NCBI RefSeq assembly: GCF_028710345.1 | Contig: NZ_JAQTUH010000002.1 | Location: 1-64,000 of the forward strand | Source of the DNA: Sulfuricurvum sp. | Lineage (GTDB): Bacteria > Campylobacterota > Campylobacteria > Campylobacterales > Sulfurimonadaceae | Reading direction: 5' to 3' | DNA length: 64,000 nt | In this document: in pieces, positions 18,296-28,060 of the stretch | Layout: each line of letters opens with the position of its first letter | Position numbering within the stretch: the stretch's first letter is position 1 | The notes under the pieces: model-generated | Databases searched by the model: none | What the model was told of the DNA's origin: nothing | The model's input: the letters and a program-made list of their open reading frames with translations, nothing else | Position numbers and translations under genes: made by a program

Positions 18296-20014
18296 ATGGA
18301 TTTTAAGGCACTTTTTTTACAGCTTGTTGTCGTATTTGGAAAACTTACGAAAGCCCAAAAAACGATTATTGGTGCAGCTGTATCAGGAATCGTCGCATTT
18401 TTAATTTTTTTAGTTGTCTACACATCCGATTCCCCTAAAGAGAGCGGTAAGGGGTATCAAGTTCTTTTTGATTCGCTCACTCCAAAAGATGCGGCGCAGG
18501 TCGTAGACCAGCTCGAAAAAGATAAAATACCCTATCGTATCCCACGTGATAATGTTATCGAAGTTCCTAAGGAAGTTGTTTACAAAGAGCGTATTACAAT
18601 CGCCTCAATGGGAATTCCAAAAGAGGGACATGTAGGATTTGAACTCTTTGATAAACAAGAGTTCGGTGCAACCAATTTTGACCAAGATGTTAAGTTTAGA
18701 CGTGCATTAGAGGGTGAATTAGCTCGCTCAATCGATTCGCTTGCCCCGGTTGAGAAATCGAGTGTCTCTTTGGCTCTTCCTAAGGAGACACTATTTGTTT
18801 CAGAAGAGGTTCCCCCCTCTGCATCCGTTATGGTACAGTTACGCGAAGAGAGTAAACTTACCCCTAAGCAGATTCGTGGAATCAAAAAACTGGTTGCTGC
18901 CGCTGTCCCTAAACTCAAAGTAGAAAATGTAACATTAATTGATTCCGAGGGTGAAAGTTTAGGTGATAATGACGCTGAGTCGATGATGGGTGAACTCTCT
19001 CAACTTCAGCAACAATACAAAACCAAAGAAGAAAAAAAGCAAGAAGAAAAAATTATTAACGTCCTCTCCCCGTTTATCGGTGGAAAAGAGCGTGTCGTAG
19101 CGAAAGTAACGATAGAGTATGATTTCTCAGAACAAAGTTCAACGTCGGAAAAATTTGATCCTGAAAACGTTGTGCGCAGTGAACAAACCAGTGAAGAGAA
19201 ACGTACTGGATCTGCACCGGCTAGCGTCGGTGGTGTTCCCGGGGCAGTTAGCAATATCGGTCCTGCTCCGGATATGAATAATTCTTCTTCCGGCAGTGGA
19301 GAAAAATACGAAAAAACAACCGGAACAACCAACTTTGAAATTTCTAAAACTGTTTCAACAACCAAGATGGAATTTGCACGAATTAAGCGTATTACTGCTG
19401 CGGTTGTTGTGGATGGAAAGTATGAGCCAAAAAAAGGCTCTAACGGTGAAGCAGGTGATGAGATTGAGTATGTAGCTTTGGATCAAACGCAGATTGATGC
19501 CATTACCTCTTTGGTTAAGCAATCGATAGGGATAGATGATAAGAGAGGTGATTTAGTTACGGTTCGAAATTTTGAGTTTCAAGGCACAAAAGGGAGCTTA
19601 AATTCACAAAGTGGAGCTTCGAAAACTACTGCATTTTTAACGAACTATATTGAACCGCTAACGCCGATTTTAAAATATATTGTTGTGGCTATTATCCTCT
19701 TTATTGCTTATAAAAAAGTTATTCTTCCTTTTGCAGATCGTATGCTAGAATTTACGCGAGAAGAGGAAGAATTCGAAAAACCTGTCCTGGAAATTACTGA
19801 TGATGAAGATGAAGATTTGGTTGAAAAAGTGCAGCAAATGCGTAAAAAAGTTGAAAATCAACTTGGTCTTGGCGAAGGGTTTAATGAAGATGAACTCAAA
19901 TATGATGTATTGTTAGAAAAAATACGTGAGATTGCAGAAGATCGCCCAGATGAGATTGCATCGTTGATTCAAGCGTTAATCAATGAAGAAGCCTTACCAA
20001 TACGTGGTCAGTAG
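18296..20014 (+). CDS. fliF: Flagellar MS-ring protein FliF
   Basis: A 572-residue protein that builds the MS ring in the inner membrane, the base of the flagellum. TM1 lies at about 24-44, the YscJ-like ring-building motifs follow (VLFDSLTPKDAAQVVDQL, then ERITIASMGIPKEGHVGFELFD), and a Ser/Gly-rich low-complexity linker falls near 300-350. TM2 is at about 460-478, and the acidic C-terminal tail (DDEDEDLVEK) binds FliG. It lies 17 bases after hisC and leads fliF-fliG-fliH. Confidence 0.96.
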   Translation: MDFKALFLQLVVVFGKLTKAQKTIIGAAVSGIVAFLIFLVVYTSDSPKESGKGYQVLFDSLTPKDAAQVVDQLEKDKIPYRIPRDNVIEVPKEVVYKERITIASMGIPKEGHVGFELFDKQEFGATNFDQDVKFRRALEGELARSIDSLAPVEKSSVSLALPKETLFVSEEVPPSASVMVQLREESKLTPKQIRGIKKLVAAAVPKLKVENVTLIDSEGESLGDNDAESMMGELSQLQQQYKTKEEKKQEEKIINVLSPFIGGKERVVAKVTIEYDFSEQSSTSEKFDPENVVRSEQTSEEKRTGSAPASVGGVPGAVSNIGPAPDMNNSSSGSGEKYEKTTGTTNFEISKTVSTTKMEFARIKRITAAVVVDGKYEPKKGSNGEAGDEIEYVALDQTQIDAITSLVKQSIGIDDKRGDLVTVRNFEFQGTKGSLNSQSGASKTTAFLTNYIEPLTPILKYIVVAIILFIAYKKVILPFADRMLEFTREEEEFEKPVLEITDDEDEDLVEKVQQMRKKVENQLGLGEGFNEDELKYDVLLEKIREIAEDRPDEIASLIQALINEEALPIRGQ

Positions 20015-20023
20015 GAGGTTGAG

Positions 20024-21049
20024 ATGACATTAACACAACAGCAGCAGGCACATTTTGATGAGATGGGGATGGCCGAAAAAGTAGCCATATTATTATTGCA
20101 ACTTGGAGAAGACGCAACGGCACAAATTTTTGGACGGATGAATGTAGAATCGATTACAGAAGTGTCGAAATTTATTGCTAATAATAATTCGATAGAAAAA
20201 AATGTGGGTGCTGCCGTACTCGAAGAGTTTTATGCCATTATCCAATCGAATCAATATCTCAATACGGGTGGTTTAGAATACGCAAAAGAGATTTTGTATA
20301 AAGCATTGGGACCAGAAGAGGCAAAAAAAATATTAGAGCGTCTCTCAAAAACGATGCAAGGTTCTCAAAACTTTTCATACCTTTCTAAAATTAAACCACA
20401 ACAACTTGCCGATTTTATTGCTACCGAACATCCACAAACAATTGCCCTGATTTTAGCCCATATGGATCCATCGGCTGCGGCTGAAACGCTCTATATTTTT
20501 CCACAGGAACTTCGTGGTGAAGTAGTGATGCGTATGGCAAAACTCGGAGATATCTCACCAGCTATCATTAAACGTGTAAGTGCCGTATTAGAATCTAAAC
20601 TCGAATCTCTTGCAACCTATAAAGTGGAAGTGGGTGGACCACGTGCCGTTGCGGATGTCTTTAACCGTTTGGGTGCTAAAGTTTCTAAAGAGACGTTGTC
20701 ACAAATCGAACAGCTTGACCAAGAACTTGCGGCATCGATTAAAGAGATGATGTTTACGTTTGAAGATATTGTTAATCTCGATATTAACAGTGTCCGCGAA
20801 ATTCTTAAAGCAGTTGATAAAAATGACCTTATGCTGGCAATGAAAAGTTCCCCTGAAGAGCTTAAAGAGAAGTTCTATGCGTGTATGTCTCAACGTGCGA
20901 AAGACACGTTTGTGGAAGAGTTACAGTACTTGGGTGCCGTTAAAATGAAAGAGGTTGAGACGGCTCAGCGTAAGATTGTTGATGCCGTACAAGCCTTGGC
21001 AGAACAAGGTGTACTTGAACTCGGTGCAACCGAAGAGATGATTGATTAG
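20024..21049 (+). CDS. fliG: Flagellar motor switch protein FliG
   Basis: A 341-residue C-ring protein that contacts the stator and sets rotation direction. The N-domain binds FliF; the middle domain carries EHPQTIALILAHMDPSAAAE near 137-155; the C-terminal domain has the charged torque helix with DLMLAMKSSPEELKEKFYACMSQRA. The length matches the family. It lies between fliF and fliH in the same transcription unit. Confidence 0.97.
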   Translation: MTLTQQQQAHFDEMGMAEKVAILLLQLGEDATAQIFGRMNVESITEVSKFIANNNSIEKNVGAAVLEEFYAIIQSNQYLNTGGLEYAKEILYKALGPEEAKKILERLSKTMQGSQNFSYLSKIKPQQLADFIATEHPQTIALILAHMDPSAAAETLYIFPQELRGEVVMRMAKLGDISPAIIKRVSAVLESKLESLATYKVEVGGPRAVADVFNRLGAKVSKETLSQIEQLDQELAASIKEMMFTFEDIVNLDINSVREILKAVDKNDLMLAMKSSPEELKEKFYACMSQRAKDTFVEELQYLGAVKMKEVETAQRKIVDAVQALAEQGVLELGATEEMID

Positions 21050-21051
21050 AG

Positions 21052-21840
21052 ATGGAAATGGAAGAGGTTGTCATTACGAAAGAAAATCTCCCAGGACACT
21101 CAATAGGGAAGTACCAATTTAAAATCCTTTCAGGATTAAGTGGTTCGAGTGTTCATGAAGCGGCTGAGGAGCTGGCGATTCAACAGCATCATCATGAATC
21201 TCGCGATACAGATGAATCCTCTCATAAAACTTCAGCAAAAGATGAGCTGATTGAGTCCCTTCTAAAAAAAGCGGATGATATGAGTTCCAATGTCATTAAA
21301 ATGCAGATGCGTTTAGAATCGCTTCAAGAAGAGCATGCCCTTGCATTAGAAGAGGTCAAAAAAAGTAGTTATGAAGAGGGTGTTGCCGCTGGGATTGCGC
21401 AAGAACAAGCACAAAGCAGTAGTCGTAATACTAATGCCCAAGATCAGTTGTCCAACTCGGTAAAAACGTTAGAAGCTGCTGCTGCACAGTATGCGCAAAC
21501 CTTGGAAAATATTCAACGTGAGTTGACCCATACCGCTTTGGATATTGCTAAAGAGGTAATTGCCATCGAAACACACGAAAACAGTGGAAAAATCGCGGCA
21601 AAACTCTCAGAGTCATTGATTGAAGAGCTTTCAGATGCTTCAAAAATCACGTTACGGGTTAATCCTGCCGATCATGGGGTAATATCTGAAAAGGTGGGGT
21701 CATTAGCCCATGTGGAAGTGTTGTCGGATCGTGCTATCAGTGTTGGCGGTGTGGTTGCGATTAGTGATTTGGGGAATATTGATTCGCAGATTAAAAAACG
21801 ATTTGAACGGTTAAAGCGATCATTATTGCTTGAATCATAA
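21052..21840 (+). CDS. fliH: Flagellar assembly protein FliH
   Basis: A 262-residue regulator of the flagellar export ATPase FliI. An N-terminal GHSIGKYQFK segment is followed by a long coiled coil with YEEGVAAGIAQEQAQ near 103-117 and a C-terminal V-ATPase-E-like domain (IAKEVIAIETHENS, then ITLRVNPADHGVI). The identification rests on this layout and on position behind fliFG. Two possible ATGs (21052, 21058) differ by two residues. Confidence 0.9.
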   Translation: MEMEEVVITKENLPGHSIGKYQFKILSGLSGSSVHEAAEELAIQQHHHESRDTDESSHKTSAKDELIESLLKKADDMSSNVIKMQMRLESLQEEHALALEEVKKSSYEEGVAAGIAQEQAQSSSRNTNAQDQLSNSVKTLEAAAAQYAQTLENIQRELTHTALDIAKEVIAIETHENSGKIAAKLSESLIEELSDASKITLRVNPADHGVISEKVGSLAHVEVLSDRAISVGGVVAISDLGNIDSQIKKRFERLKRSLLLES

Positions 21841-21851
21841 TTAGGTTTACT

Positions 21852-23672
21852 ATGGATATTAAAAAATTTACGTTGAGTGAACTCGAAGTACTCTCCCAAA
21901 AAATTCGTGATCGGATTTTAGAAGTCGTGAGTTCCAATGGCGGTCATTTAAGCTCTACATTGGGAGCAACAGAGATTATTGTTGCCATGCACAAAGTCTT
22001 TGACTCGACACGAGACCCTTTTATTTTTGATGTTTCTCATCAAGCGTATGCCCATAAACTGCTTACAGATCGTTGGGATGAATTTTCTACTTTACGACAA
22101 TTTGGAGGGATGAGCGGTTATACCAAACCTTCTGAATCTCAAAGCGATTATTTTGTGGCGGGACACAGTTCTACCTCTATCTCATTGGGTGTGGGGGCTG
22201 CCAAAGCGATAGCTCTTAAAAATGAGCAAGAGAGTCGTGTCTCTGTAGTGGTGATTGGTGATGGTGCGATGTCGGCAGGGATGGCGTATGAAGCGATGAA
22301 TGAGTTGGGTGATCGTAAATATCCGATGGTGATTATCCTTAACGATAATGAGATGTCTATCGCTAAGCCTATCGGTGCAATCAGTCGAATGCTTAGTTCT
22401 GCTATGGCAAGCCCTTTTTATCAACGTTTTAAACGTAAAACAGAACAGTTTGTTGATAATTTTGGGGATAGTGCCCATTATCTCGCGAAAAGGTTTGAAG
22501 AGTCGTTTAAACTGATTACTCCTGGGATATTGTTCGAAGAGATGGGGATTGAGTATATTGGACCGATTGACGGACATGATTTAAAATCACTCATCGAGAC
22601 CTTTGAAATTGCCAAAGGGATGGGTAAACCAGTTCTCGTTCATGTACAGACGATTAAAGGGAAAGGGTATGAGATTGCTGAGGGGAAACATGAAAAATGG
22701 CATGGTGTCTCCCCGTTTGATCTTAAAAGCGGTACAGCGAATGCAAAAAGTTCGGTAAAAAGTGCTACCCAAATATACGCCGATGCCTTGATGAATCAGG
22801 CGGATAAAAACCCAAAAATTGTTGGTGTGACGGCTGCTATGCCTAGCGGTACGGGATTGTCTGCTTTGATGGAGAAATATCCTGAGCGTTTTTGGGATGT
22901 TGCGATAGCGGAGCAGCACGCAGTAACGTCGATGGGAGCTTTGGCTAAAGAGGGATTTAAACCGTTCTGTACGATTTATTCTACCTTTTTACAGCGGGGA
23001 TTTGATCAAGTGATTCATGATGTGTGTTTGATGGATTTACCTGTGGTGTTTGCACTCGATCGTGCGGGGATCGTCGGCGAAGACGGTGAAACTCATCAAG
23101 GTGTGTTTGATATTAGTTTTTTACGACTTATCCCTAACATAACTTTGTGTGCACCGCGTGATGAGCAATCCTTTCATCAAATTATTGATTTCGCTTCATC
23201 GTATCAGCATCCATGCGCACTCCGTTATCCGAGAGGGGCATTTTTTGAAGCGGATTTACCGGAATCGGTCCCGTATGAGAGTGGAAAATCGCAACTGTTA
23301 CTCTCCAATGATTCTGATCGGTTATTTATCGGATATGGTAACGGTGTAGGACGTGCGGCGCAAACGATAGAGCTTATGGAGGAAAAACCCTCATTACTCG
23401 ATTTGCGTTTTGTAAAACCTCTGGATCATGAGATGTTGGCTCAAATGGCACAAAAATATAAGCAATGGTATGTGTTTAGTGATTCGGCACGTATTGGCGG
23501 TGTCGGGAGTGCCTTGCTTGAGTGGTTATCAGAAGAAAAAATTACCGATGTCCAGTTAGTTACATTCGAATATGACGATGAATTTATTAAGCACGGTAGT
23601 ACAAAACTCGTCGAGGAATCACTAGGACTTCTCCCAGAACAATTAGCTCAAAGAGTTATCGGAGCATTATAA
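21852..23672 (+). CDS. dxs: 1-deoxy-D-xylulose-5-phosphate synthase
   Basis: A 606-residue ThDP enzyme starting the MEP isoprenoid pathway from pyruvate and glyceraldehyde 3-phosphate. The conserved SNGGHLSSTLGATE sits near 28-41, the ThDP/Mg site GDGAMSAGMAYEAMNELGD near 136-154 with NDNEMSIAKPIG, and the C-terminal half holds DVAIAEQHAVTSMGALAKEG and DRAGIVGEDGETHQGVFD. It is the last gene of the long run starting at rplY. Its 3' end overlaps the convergent pgeF gene by 17 bases. Confidence 0.96.
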   Translation: MDIKKFTLSELEVLSQKIRDRILEVVSSNGGHLSSTLGATEIIVAMHKVFDSTRDPFIFDVSHQAYAHKLLTDRWDEFSTLRQFGGMSGYTKPSESQSDYFVAGHSSTSISLGVGAAKAIALKNEQESRVSVVVIGDGAMSAGMAYEAMNELGDRKYPMVIILNDNEMSIAKPIGAISRMLSSAMASPFYQRFKRKTEQFVDNFGDSAHYLAKRFEESFKLITPGILFEEMGIEYIGPIDGHDLKSLIETFEIAKGMGKPVLVHVQTIKGKGYEIAEGKHEKWHGVSPFDLKSGTANAKSSVKSATQIYADALMNQADKNPKIVGVTAAMPSGTGLSALMEKYPERFWDVAIAEQHAVTSMGALAKEGFKPFCTIYSTFLQRGFDQVIHDVCLMDLPVVFALDRAGIVGEDGETHQGVFDISFLRLIPNITLCAPRDEQSFHQIIDFASSYQHPCALRYPRGAFFEADLPESVPYESGKSQLLLSNDSDRLFIGYGNGVGRAAQTIELMEEKPSLLDLRFVKPLDHEMLAQMAQKYKQWYVFSDSARIGGVGSALLEWLSEEKITDVQLVTFEYDDEFIKHGSTKLVEESLGLLPEQLAQRVIGAL

Positions 23673-24405
23673 CGCCGGCAATTCGTCCGGTGACCTTTTT
23701 GTCGGCACGATACGAAAAGTAGGTGTTATTTTGGCAAGAGGTACAGTGATCTATCACCTCAAAATTTTCTATCTTCAACGCTTTTAACTGTTCCAGTAGG
23801 ATCGTATTCACATCCAAAAAAAGCTTTTTATCTTCTTTTCGTAACGCACTAGTGTATCCTTGAACTTCACACTCGATAGCTATGGCTTCATTGATCTCAT
23901 AGCAGCATCCGTGAATAGAAGGACCCAAGATGATATGTATATCTTTGTGCGTACTATCATAGGTATTGATCATCTTTTGAATCGTTTTTACTAAAATTTT
24001 ATTTAGCGCCCCCGCGCGTCCAGCGTGGACAACTCCTATAACCTGTTTGTTCGGGTCATATAAGAGAATGGGTGTGCAATCAGCACTCATCACCATCAGT
24101 GGAATATTGGGTTTATCTGTAATAAGTGCATCACATTCGGGTGGTGTATCGAAGCGTATATTCTCATCGACGATGACAATGGTATCGGAGTGAATTTGTC
24201 GCATATGGATGAGTGAGTGACGATTGTATCCGACGAGAGAGGCGAGGATATCATGATTGGCTATAACATCCATCGGATTATCACCGACATGAAAGGCGAG
24301 ATTGGCACTTGAATAGGGTGTTCTTGAGACTCCACCCTCCCGTGTAGTAAAGGCAGAGATAACGTTAGGGAAAGTAGATAAGAGGGTGGAAGTAACTATT
24401 TTCAT
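23656..24405 (-). CDS. pgeF: PgeF/YfiH laccase-domain protein (peptidoglycan editing factor)
   Basis: A 249-residue protein of the polyphenol-oxidase/laccase-like family with metal-binding His and Cys motifs: HMRQIHSD near 66-73, SADCTPILLYD near 107-117, VVHAGRAGAL near 125-134 and GPSIHGCCYEI near 160-170. E. coli YfiH removes L-Ser-containing muropeptide errors; family members also act on nucleosides. It converges on dxs and overlaps its end. The start is the ATG at 24405. Confidence 0.87.
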   Translation of the reverse strand: MKIVTSTLLSTFPNVISAFTTREGGVSRTPYSSANLAFHVGDNPMDVIANHDILASLVGYNRHSLIHMRQIHSDTIVIVDENIRFDTPPECDALITDKPNIPLMVMSADCTPILLYDPNKQVIGVVHAGRAGALNKILVKTIQKMINTYDSTHKDIHIILGPSIHGCCYEINEAIAIECEVQGYTSALRKEDKKLFLDVNTILLEQLKALKIENFEVIDHCTSCQNNTYFSYRADKKVTGRIAGVIMLR

Positions 24406-24449
24406 TAAATGAGTATACAGCGACTCTCTTTCAGATAGGGTTAATGAGC

Positions 24450-26054
24450 CTACGTTCTATACGTCGATATCTGAGCCGTCATACTTTCAGCTACATGTTG
24501 TAAATGTTCGGCTGCAGCTGCAATCTCTTCAACACTGCGTGCATTGGATATAGACATAATACTAATTTTATTAATCTCTTCGATGATATCATCATTTCGT
24601 TTTGTATTATTTTTAGATTTGAGTACAACTTGATTCATCTCATCAACAGCTGATGTAAGAGTATTCACCGCCATCTCAGTATTTGCTTCTGCTTCACTAG
24701 AGAGGGAAGAGAGTTCCTGCATACGCATAGTATTGTTGTTCATCTGTTCTGACATATCCATAATGGATTGGACAATAACATTAACCGTAGCGTTGGTTTC
24801 GCTCAAACTTTTTTGTGTTCTCTCAGCTAGTTTACGTACTTCGTCAGCAACGACGGCAAATCCTCGCCCGTGTTCGCCTGCACGAGCTGCTTCAATAGCT
24901 GCATTGAGAGCTAAAAGGTTCGTTTGGTCGGCAATATCAGAAATAACGGTGAGGACGTTTTTGACTTGTTCAGCTTCATGTGTAAGAGAATTAAGTCGAC
25001 CGTTCATATTTGCTTCAATCTCTACTGTTTGGTTCAGTGATTCAATGGTTTCTCTAAGAGAGAGTTGCGCAGTTATAAGGTTATTCCGTGCTTGAATAGA
25101 CATTTGACTTACTTCATTTGTTTCTATAAGAGTTAAGTTCATCTCATTTTTGATAATGTTAGCATTTTCTGTTGTATGCGTAACAATTTGAGATGTCATT
25201 TCTACCTGTTTTCCAATAGAAATTGTAGTTGCAGAAAGTTCAGTTGCAACGGATAAATTTTCAGTTGATGCATTCTGACTATTAGCAAAAGTAGTTCGTA
25301 ATGCATTGGTCAAATCATTAATATTATCTGCTACTTCTGTCAGTTCATTTTTACCCGATAGTACTATTGTATGAGTAAGGTCTTTGGTGCTTACCATGGT
25401 GTGAACACTTTTATTGAGAGTTTTTACAGAGTGACTGATTATAGTAATTGTTAAATAAGCAACAATAAACCCAGCTATGGTAGAAATAACTCCCAATATA
25501 AATATAATAGTTGCTGAGAAATCTGATTTATCCCTAGAAAGAGTTAAATTAGTTGATGCTTCTTTAACTTGATCTTCTTTTAATTTATCAATATTTTTTG
25601 CTAATTTTAAGGTCATTTCATCAAATTTTTCCATAGCGTTATTCCCTTCGGAGTCACTTTTTCCATAGGCCTCTTTCATCGCTTTACCAGTCTCGACTAA
25701 TAATATTGCATCTTTTTTGAGCGCTTCAATGTTATTTAATCCCAGTGTATTGCCCTCATTTTTGAACATGGTTTCAAAGGAAACCATATCTTCTAAAAAA
25801 AGTGAGTACGCTTTATCAGCTTCTTTAACAGCTTCTTCTTCTTGGGTTAATGAAGCATCGGTCAAAAATTGCTGAATTTGGCAGGACTGAAATTTGGCAT
25901 CGGATGCTATAAAAGCTTGCGGTACTGATTCGGTTGATACTTTATTGATCATGGTGCTAACACTATGGCTATTAATTGTTCCAATAATGGCATTAAGTGC
26001 TACCAAAAAAATAACAGAACCGATTCCATAGGTTAGTTGTTGTTTTATAGTCAT
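24450..26054 (-). CDS. Methyl-accepting chemotaxis protein
   Basis: A 534-residue chemoreceptor. TM1 is at about 10-30, a four-helix-bundle-type periplasmic domain of about 31-180 (4HB_MCP-like, few aromatics) follows, then TM2 at about 181-203, HAMP at about 205-257 and a cytoplasmic signalling domain. The hairpin tip is conserved: [35 protein letters not shown]. There is no obvious CheR-binding pentapeptide at the C-terminus. The ligand is unknown. It is monocistronic, downstream (minus) of the tRNA-Pro gene, and separate from any che cluster. Confidence 0.92.
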   Translation of the reverse strand: MTIKQQLTYGIGSVIFLVALNAIIGTINSHSVSTMINKVSTESVPQAFIASDAKFQSCQIQQFLTDASLTQEEEAVKEADKAYSLFLEDMVSFETMFKNEGNTLGLNNIEALKKDAILLVETGKAMKEAYGKSDSEGNNAMEKFDEMTLKLAKNIDKLKEDQVKEASTNLTLSRDKSDFSATIIFILGVISTIAGFIVAYLTITIISHSVKTLNKSVHTMVSTKDLTHTIVLSGKNELTEVADNINDLTNALRTTFANSQNASTENLSVATELSATTISIGKQVEMTSQIVTHTTENANIIKNEMNLTLIETNEVSQMSIQARNNLITAQLSLRETIESLNQTVEIEANMNGRLNSLTHEAEQVKNVLTVISDIADQTNLLALNAAIEAARAGEHGRGFAVVADEVRKLAERTQKSLSETNATVNVIVQSIMDMSEQMNNNTMRMQELSSLSSEAEANTEMAVNTLTSAVDEMNQVVLKSKNNTKRNDDIIEEINKISIMSISNARSVEEIAAAAEHLQHVAESMTAQISTYRT

Positions 26055-26221
26055 TAGTAAACTCCCATATTAATAAATTAAGATATATAATATCTAAAAC
26101 TAATCATATTCTGATCACATATGAAAAAAAATAATAAAACTAATATCAATTTGTCCCTTAACTCCCTTTTTAGGTAAAATTAATCGACATTTTATTATTC
26201 TAGCACTTCACTTTTTTACGT

Positions 26222-26299
26222 CGGGGCGTAGCGCAGTTTGGCTAGCGCACTACCTTGGGGTGGTAGAGGTCGCCTGTTCGAGTCAGGTCGCTCCGACCA
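26222..26299 (+). tRNA. tRNA-Pro (anticodon GGG)
   Basis: A complete cloverleaf can be drawn. The acceptor CGGGGCG pairs with CGCTCCG (one G-T), the D-stem GCGC/GCGC encloses a long D loop, the anticodon stem CTACC/GGTAG has loop TTGGGGT and anticodon GGG at 26257-26259, and the T-stem GCCTG/CAGGT has loop TTCGAGT. The discriminator is A and the CCA end is encoded (26297-26299). A hairpin follows as terminator. Confidence 0.95.
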
Positions 26300-26304
26300 T
26301 GTAG

Positions 26305-26326
26305 AAAGCCTATAAATAGGGCTTTT
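26305..26326 (+). terminator. Rho-independent terminator after tRNA-Pro
   Basis: AAAGCCTAT-AA-ATAGGGCTTTT can form a hairpin with a single bulged base and a short T-run, five bases after the tRNA CCA end. Confidence 0.6.
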
Positions 26327-26435
26327 GACATTTACAAATCATCTCAACTCTCTTCTTGGGTCTCCTCAATGCTGTAATACCCTTTTAACGGATAGTTTTA
26401 TATAATTAAGAAAACCTTATTTATGAAAGCATTAC

Positions 26436-27983
26436 GTGAAGAAAAAATTACATACTGAGTTTTACACCAATCAATCCTATTTTTATTTCGGTACATTGAT
26501 ATCGATTTTGACGATGTTGCCGCAGTTGATGTTTTCTCCTAATTCGACACACACTCTCTTTTTAGCGATTACACTTCTCTTGTTAATCACGATTCCAAAA
26601 TTCAGCAAAATACTTTTTTCTGTGTTTATTATCTTTATCAATCTAAGCAATATCGTGATCGGGCATATTGCATTGCATTGGGGATATGCATTGGCGGATA
26701 TTAAACCAAGAATCGAAGTTGCGTTTTTATCACCGATGTATGAGAGTAGAGAATACATCGCACGTTATATCGATTACCGAGATTATGGGTTAGCCCTTTT
26801 TTCGTTGTTTGTGTTGTTTCTATTGTTCAAATTTTTGCGCCATTTTACCCACTCGTACAGAGTTTTCAGGATCATCGGAGCAGGGGTTTTTGTTTTAATC
26901 CTTCTGAGTGTTACGTTTTATATCAATCCGATTCGAGAGTTTGAACCGTTTAGCGTTCCGTGTGAAATTTGTACCGTGTTGGATGATAAGGAGAAGATTG
27001 ATCAAATCATAAAAGCCAGAGAAGAGTATATAGCACATATTGCTATTCCCAAAGCGAGTACGAAAAATCAGCTTTATGACAAGATTATCATCGTCATGGG
27101 AGAGAGTGTCAATAAAAGCCACATGGCACTCTATGGATATACATTACCAACTACCCCGTTTCTAAGCTCACTGCAAGCTTCCAAAAAACTTTACGCTTTT
27201 AATGCGATTGCTCCGACCAATCAAACACGCTACTCCATCCCTATCGATTTGACGGATGCGAATGTTCACTATTTTGAGAAACGGTATTTGCACTCTTGCT
27301 CGATTATAACCCATTTTAAAGCCAATCAATACGATACCTATTGGATTTCGAATCAAGGGAGTGTCGGGAAAAATGACTCCTCCATAGCTTCCATCGCGTA
27401 TGAAGCAAATACGACCTTTTATGCCAATGTAAACTATCTCGATGCAAAAACGGATGAGGTACTTCTGAACTATTTAAACTCTCTTCAACCCAACTCGAAA
27501 AAAGAGATGATGGTTTTGCATCTGATGGGGTCTCATTCGGACTATGTCAACCGATACAACAAAGAGACGGCATTGTTTAAAAACGCTAAAAATATCGTCG
27601 AAGAGTATGATAACTCTATCCACTACAGCGACACTATTTTAAGCCAAATTTTCGAGAAATTTAAACATCAGAAACTATTGCTAATTTATCTCTCCGATCA
27701 TGGGGAAAATATTAACCTTGAAAACAACGGACACGGCTTTTCACCGTCATTTAAAGACGAATATACGGTTCCGTTCGTAATCTACAGTAGTGTCAAAAAC
27801 CCACGATTGGATGAGATTTATCGAGATAATAAAAAAGGGACTTTTAATCTGGAAAATTTCAACTCAATGATCCAATACATCAGTGGTATCTCTAACCATA
27901 AAAATCTATCCTATTCTCATGATGTTATCTCGGTTGAACCGAGTAATATCGTTGATTTTGATCAGATGGAATTTTACAATTAA
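26436..27983 (+). CDS. Phosphoethanolamine transferase-like membrane sulfatase-fold protein
   Basis: A 515-residue inner-membrane enzyme of the EptA/CptA/OpgE family. Four to five hydrophobic helices in the first 165 residues precede a periplasmic alkaline-phosphatase-like domain. The nucleophile motif is IVMGESVNKSHMALYGY, with Ser224 in the place that is Thr in EptA. NAIAPTNQTRYSIP and the metal-binding YLSDHGEN and NGHGFSP motifs follow. Family members move phosphoethanolamine onto lipid A, core sugars or, in Campylobacter, also flagellar rod protein. The start is a GTG without a strong ribosome site, so the N-terminus is uncertain. The target is unknown. Confidence 0.82.
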   Translation: MKKKLHTEFYTNQSYFYFGTLISILTMLPQLMFSPNSTHTLFLAITLLLLITIPKFSKILFSVFIIFINLSNIVIGHIALHWGYALADIKPRIEVAFLSPMYESREYIARYIDYRDYGLALFSLFVLFLLFKFLRHFTHSYRVFRIIGAGVFVLILLSVTFYINPIREFEPFSVPCEICTVLDDKEKIDQIIKAREEYIAHIAIPKASTKNQLYDKIIIVMGESVNKSHMALYGYTLPTTPFLSSLQASKKLYAFNAIAPTNQTRYSIPIDLTDANVHYFEKRYLHSCSIITHFKANQYDTYWISNQGSVGKNDSSIASIAYEANTTFYANVNYLDAKTDEVLLNYLNSLQPNSKKEMMVLHLMGSHSDYVNRYNKETALFKNAKNIVEEYDNSIHYSDTILSQIFEKFKHQKLLLIYLSDHGENINLENNGHGFSPSFKDEYTVPFVIYSSVKNPRLDEIYRDNKKGTFNLENFNSMIQYISGISNHKNLSYSHDVISVEPSNIVDFDQMEFYN

Positions 27984-28060
27984 CGATTCCCTCGACGTTA
28001 AAATAGAATCTCTTGATGATACGGTACAATACAAATTATATATTGTGAAGAGATTGTTTA

